Assembly: GCA_023417475.1 (NCBI GenBank)
Contig: JAEZFP010000054.1
Location: forward strand, 75,588-139,587
Source of the DNA: Bacillota bacterium
GTDB lineage: Bacteria; Bacillota; UBA4882; UBA8346
DNA length: 64,000 bases
Direction of reading: 5' to 3'
Position numbers and translations under genes: made by a program. This document shows, piece by piece, positions 60,939 through 64,000 of this stretch (within the stretch, counting starts at the first letter, position 1; the number at the start of each line of letters is the position of its first letter). The notes below the pieces were generated by a model. That model was given only the letters and a program-made list of their open reading frames with translations. It searched no databases and was not told where the DNA came from.

Positions 60939-61604
60939 ATGACAAAACAATACGTGGTGATCGGCTTGGGCCGTTTTGGCACCAGCGTGGCCCGGACCCT
61001 TTATAAACTGGGCCAAGAAGTATTGGCGATCGACACTTGCGAAGAGCGCTTGAAATATGTTGCGGACATGGTGACACATTCGATTGTGGCCGATACTACC
61101 GACAACAATGTGCTGAAAAATATCGGAATCACCAATTTTGACGTGGTGGTCGTGGCGATCGGCGGAAATATGCAGGCGAATATCATGACGACCTTGCTGC
61201 TGAAGGAGCTGGGCGCCAAATATGTGGTCGCGAAAGCGCTCAATAAAATGCACGGTCGGGTGCTCGAGAAGATCGGCGCCGACAAGGTCGTTTATCCCGA
61301 ACGTGATATGGGAAAACGGGTCGCCCATTTTTTGGTCGCCCCCAACATGGTTGATTATATCGAAATCGCCCAAGGATTCCGGATCGGCGAGTTTATGGCC
61401 GAAAAAGAGCTGTTCGGTAAAAACCTAAAATCACTAAATCTGCGCGCCAAATACAATATTAACGTACTGATGCTGAAACGGGCCAACGGAGATTTGGTGT
61501 ACTCGCCGGGACCCGACGATAGCATTCAAGTCGGGGATCTGTTGGTATTGGCCGGTGCGAAGGAAGCGCTGGATCACTTTGAGAACCGGTTTGGCGGTAA
61601 ATAA
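60939..61604 (+). CDS. ktrA: Potassium uptake regulatory subunit KtrA/TrkA
   Basis: ATG 60939 gives 221 residues starting MTKQYVVIGLGRFGTSVARTLYK, the RCK_N Rossmann motif that binds ATP/NAD(H). DTCEERLKYVADMVTHSIVADTT near 36-60 follows, and the C-terminal RCK_C (TrkA_C) domain spans about 140-215. KtrA gates KtrB and in several Bacillota binds c-di-AMP through RCK_C, which may tie it to the c-di-AMP receptor at 0.9 kb. The gene follows ktrB within 50 bases. Confidence 0.93.
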   Translation: MTKQYVVIGLGRFGTSVARTLYKLGQEVLAIDTCEERLKYVADMVTHSIVADTTDNNVLKNIGITNFDVVVVAIGGNMQANIMTTLLLKELGAKYVVAKALNKMHGRVLEKIGADKVVYPERDMGKRVAHFLVAPNMVDYIEIAQGFRIGEFMAEKELFGKNLKSLNLRAKYNINVLMLKRANGDLVYSPGPDDSIQVGDLLVLAGAKEALDHFENRFGGK

Positions 61605-61647
61605 TCAATAAATCATCATGATCGCCAAAGAAACGAGGTCGTTAACC

Positions 61648-62430
61648 ATGTCCGAACCGCGTTGGAGTTTACCCGGCGGAGCCACCCGCAAAATCCTCCG
61701 GGCTATCCGTGAGTTTGCGTTGATCGAACCCGGTGACAATGTATTGGTCGGTTTGTCCGGGGGGAAAGACAGCTCTTTATTGTTATATGCCTTATCCGTA
61801 TTGCAACGGCACCGGATCATTCCGTTTACTGTCGGCGCGCTCCATATCGACCTTGGTTTTGAGACGCCGTTTGATCCGGCGCCTTTAGCCGATTATTGCG
61901 ATCGCTTGGGAGTATCGTTTTATTTGCAGAAAACCGAGATTGCCAAGTACGCTTTTGGGGAAAAGACCTCGGAAGGGTCTTGCGCCACCTGTTCGTTTTT
62001 ACGGCGGGGCGCGATGAACCGTTTGGCCAAGGAACATGGTTACAACGTGGTTACGTTAGCCCATCATTATGATGACGCGGTTGAAACCTTTCTAATGAGC
62101 ATTATCTATTCCGGCCAAGTAAAAACCTTTTTACCCCGAACGGATTTGGAACGCAGCGGTTTACGGGTGATCCGGCCGTTGGTTTATTTCCGGGAGACTG
62201 AAATCAGAGAACTAACCATACTAACGGGATTCACGCCGCTTCCCAGTCCGTGTCCGCGCGACGGTCACACCAAACGAGCCGAAGTGAAGGAACTGATCCG
62301 CAATCTTTCGCGGCACGATCAACGGATCTTTAACAACTTAGCCTCGGCAATGCGCAACGGAAGACCGCAGGAACTTTGGCCGGCGGAACTCGCGGCTGGT
62401 GCGCAGCGTCATGCCGATCGTTCGAATTAA
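61648..62430 (+). CDS. ttcA: tRNA 2-thiocytidine synthetase TtcA family
   Basis: The start is ATG 61648 (MSEPRWSLPGG); an in-frame ATG at 61618 is possible. The roughly 260-residue protein has the PP-loop LVGLSGGKDSSLLLYAL near 42, the [4Fe-4S]/catalytic pair CATCSFLRRG near 120 (TtcA CxxCSxLRRG) and AHHYDDAVETFLMSI near 145. A third cysteine lies near 210 (SPCPRDG). It activates C32 of tRNA with ATP and inserts sulfur. The related TilS family lacks the cysteine motif. Confidence 0.87.
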   Translation: MSEPRWSLPGGATRKILRAIREFALIEPGDNVLVGLSGGKDSSLLLYALSVLQRHRIIPFTVGALHIDLGFETPFDPAPLADYCDRLGVSFYLQKTEIAKYAFGEKTSEGSCATCSFLRRGAMNRLAKEHGYNVVTLAHHYDDAVETFLMSIIYSGQVKTFLPRTDLERSGLRVIRPLVYFRETEIRELTILTGFTPLPSPCPRDGHTKRAEVKELIRNLSRHDQRIFNNLASAMRNGRPQELWPAELAAGAQRHADRSN

Positions 62431-62492
62431 AAACGGCTTGGCGTATTAGAACGGAACAATTCGCAAGAATTATAAATTTCATATCATTCATG

Positions 62493-62518
62493 CCACTATC
62501 ATTGGATAGTGGTTTTTT
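62493..62518 (+). terminator. Terminator after ttcA
   Basis: CCACTATC pairs perfectly with GATAGTGG around ATTG, followed by six T residues. Confidence 0.9.
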
Positions 62519-62661
62519 ATGCGAATAGAACCGTGTTTTTTTCGGGTTTTTTGCTTCTTTGGGCTAAATGAATCTTTTTTTGTCAGAAAGTGTTTTTAAA
62601 CCATTCCCCCAAAACCCTCGGTTTCGTATATTGAATTAAACAAATAAAGTGGGGTGAGCCC

Positions 62662-64000
62662 ATGAGTGGTAAAGACGAAAAAACAAGCCTGGAAGCGTTA
62701 TTGCTAGCGATTCGCGAAAAAATCGTCGGATTGGATATACCCGACGATTTCCGGAAAATTTTACTTGAAGATATTAATTTAGCAATCCTTTGTTTGCGTG
62801 AAAATAATACGCTTTGTGTGCTTAACGCCTTGGGGATACTGGTTGATAAACTGCAAACCTATGTTTTGAGTGAGAAGTGTTCCTGTGCTGCGGATATTCT
62901 GAATTTATTGGAATTTATCAATCATGTGCAACAAGTGTTTTTAAAAATTCCGTGTAACCAATGTTTGATTGGTCCGACTGGCGCTACCGGACCGGCTGGT
63001 CCACGAGGCGCTACCGGAGCAACGGGTGCGACTGGCCCGATCGGCCCAATTGGATTAACTGGCGCCACCGGACCTCGCGGGGCCACCGGAGCGACAGGAG
63101 CAACGGGAGCTACCGGAGGAGTCGGGGCCACTGGAGCAACCGGCCCGGCAGGACCGACCGGAGCTACGGGTAGTGTTGGAGCCACTGGAGCCACTGGAGC
63201 CACCGGAGGAGTTGGAGCCACCGGAGCAACGGGTGCGACTGGCCCGATCGGCCCAATTGGATTAACTGGCGCCACCGGACCTCGCGGAGCCACGGGAGCG
63301 ACAGGAGCAACGGGAGCTACTGGTGCAAGTGGTCCGGTTGGTTTAACTGGTGCAACGGGTCCGGCTGGAGCTACAGGAGCCACGGGCCCTATTGGTTTGA
63401 CTGGTGCAACGGGTGCGACCGGAGCCGTGGGAGCAACGGGTGCTAGTGGAGCGACTGGCCCGACTGGAGCCACAGGTAGTATTGGCTCGACCGGAGCTAC
63501 GGGTCCGATTGGTTTAACCGGAGCCACCGGAGCCACTGGACCACGGGGTGCGACTGGAGCCACTGGGCCAGCCGGTGCAACCGGTGCAACGGGCGCAGTA
63601 GGAGCGACGGGAGCCACCGGGCCAGCCGGAGCTGTGGGAGCAACTGGTGCTAGCGGAGCCACCGGCCCGACCGGTGCCGCAGGAGCCATCGGAGCAACCG
63701 GAGCGACCGGACCTGCAGGAGCTACGGGTGGAGTCGGAGTAACCGGAGCGACCGGACCGGCAGGAGCAACTGGTGCTAGCGGAGCCACCGGCCCGACCGG
63801 TGCCGCAGGAGCCATCGGAGCGACCGGAGCCACCGGACCGGCAGGAGCTACGGGTGGAGTCGGAGCGACCGGAGCCACCGGACCGGCAGGAGCTACGGGT
63901 GGAGTCGGAGCAACCGGAGCGACCGGACCTGCAGGAGCTACGGGTGGAGTCGGAGCGACCGGAGCCACCGGACCGGCAGGAGCCACGGGTGGAGTCGGAG
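62662..64000 (+). CDS. Collagen-like spore-surface protein (BclA-like), truncated by window edge
   Basis: ATG 62662 opens a frame with no stop before the window end (446 codons visible). GGGGTGAG precedes the start. The first 103 residues are a non-repetitive, cysteine-containing helical domain with no signal peptide (MSGKDEKTSLEALLLAIREK; later KCSCAAD and CNQCLIGP). From residue 104 the chain consists of uninterrupted Gly-X-Y triplets, dominated by GAT, GPT, GPA and GVG. Such collagen-like chains are exosporium filaments (BclA type), which often carry glycans on threonine. The organism's sporulation genes support a spore-surface role; the C-terminal domain lies outside. Confidence 0.85.
   Translation, partial: MSGKDEKTSLEALLLAIREKIVGLDIPDDFRKILLEDINLAILCLRENNTLCVLNALGILVDKLQTYVLSEKCSCAADILNLLEFINHVQQVFLKIPCNQCLIGPTGATGPAGPRGATGATGATGPIGPIGLTGATGPRGATGATGATGATGGVGATGATGPAGPTGATGSVGATGATGATGGVGATGATGATGPIGPIGLTGATGPRGATGATGATGATGASGPVGLTGATGPAGATGATGPIGLTGATGATGAVGATGASGATGPTGATGSIGSTGATGPIGLTGATGATGPRGATGATGPAGATGATGAVGATGATGPAGAVGATGASGATGPTGAAGAIGATGATGPAGATGGVGVTGATGPAGATGASGATGPTGAAGAIGATGATGPAGATGGVGATGATGPAGATGGVGATGATGPAGATGGVGATGATGPAGATGGVG
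62971..64000 (+). repeat. Collagen-coding tandem repeats
   Basis: At least 343 Gly-X-Y triplets are encoded by 9- and 18-base variants. Larger blocks are duplicated almost exactly: a segment around 63016-63080 recurs at about 63217-63281, and the segment near 63650-63740 recurs near 63778-63860. This indicates repeated expansion and contraction by recombination. Confidence 0.85.

Noticed and set aside
62922..63986. Long minus-strand frame rich in PVAPVAP triplets
   Set aside because: It is the mirror image of the collagen-like Gly-X-Y repeat on the plus strand, where a start with Shine-Dalgarno and a non-repetitive head exist.

Overview
This window looks like a chromosomal segment from an endospore-forming member of the Bacillota. 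The tmk-yaaQ-yaaR-holB-yaaT cluster, spoIID, a spoIIQ-like gene, spoIIID-mbl, a leucine T-box leader and a BclA-like collagen protein all point that way. Base composition is near or slightly above 50 % GC by eye, and GTG/TTG starts behind strong Shine-Dalgarno sequences are common. The class cannot be fixed from sequence alone; a moderate-GC, early-branching clostridial or Limnochordia-like lineage is a guess. No tRNA or rRNA gene was recognised.

Layout. (1) 1-3.7 kb: end of an unknown gene, then tmk, the c-di-AMP-binding PII-like yaaQ, yaaR, holB and yaaT/ricT. (2) 3.7-7 kb: consensus promoter, leucine T-box leader and leuA, then a PP2C phosphatase and a P-II protein. (3) 7.3-15.8 kb: an amino-sugar module (ROK repressor, ROK kinase, ABC importer, NagB-type deaminase, SIS isomerase/deaminase, Gfo/Idh/MocA oxidoreductase). 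Two matching operator-like sites lie upstream of the repressor and of the operon. (4) 15.8-20.6 kb: YitT membrane protein (minus strand), pgi, an 800-bp gap with a dense DnaA-box cluster in 63-bp tandem repeats, and pepD. (5) 21-27.3 kb: polar amino-acid ABC importer, DnaQ-like exonuclease, tandem-GNAT protein, an E. coli-like Dam methylase and an unknown protein. (6) 27.5-35.5 kb: a membrane AraC regulator, LplABC-type oligosaccharide importer and a cytoplasmic lyase-like propeller protein. (7) 35.5-40.5 kb: glpK and korAB on the minus strand, then a Nudix hydrolase. (8) 40.5-53.1 kb: a complete type I-C CRISPR-Cas locus (WYL regulator, cas3-cas5-cas8c-cas7-cas4-cas1-cas2) between two arrays of 16 and 8 spacers. 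The arrays have near-identical 162-bp leaders, and the whole locus is bracketed by two direct copies of a noncoding element of about 310 bp. (9) 53.2-56 kb: a zinc-ribbon membrane protein and an ABC-F ATPase preceded by a short ORF and competing hairpins, which looks like an attenuator. (10) 56-62.4 kb: spoIID, spoIIQ-like, spoIIID, mbl, ktrB-ktrA potassium uptake and ttcA. (11) 62.7 kb to the end: a collagen-like (Gly-X-Thr) protein that runs off the window.

The strongest candidates for something undescribed are the DnaA-box cluster at 18.7-18.9 kb with its GATC-containing 13-mers, next to a genome-encoded Dam; the ABC-F attenuator; the repeat-bracketed CRISPR-Cas island with abrupt composition changes inside cas8c, cas7 and cas3; and the shared operator of the amino-sugar regulon. 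All positions were read by eye, so boundaries of noncoding features are approximate to a few bases.
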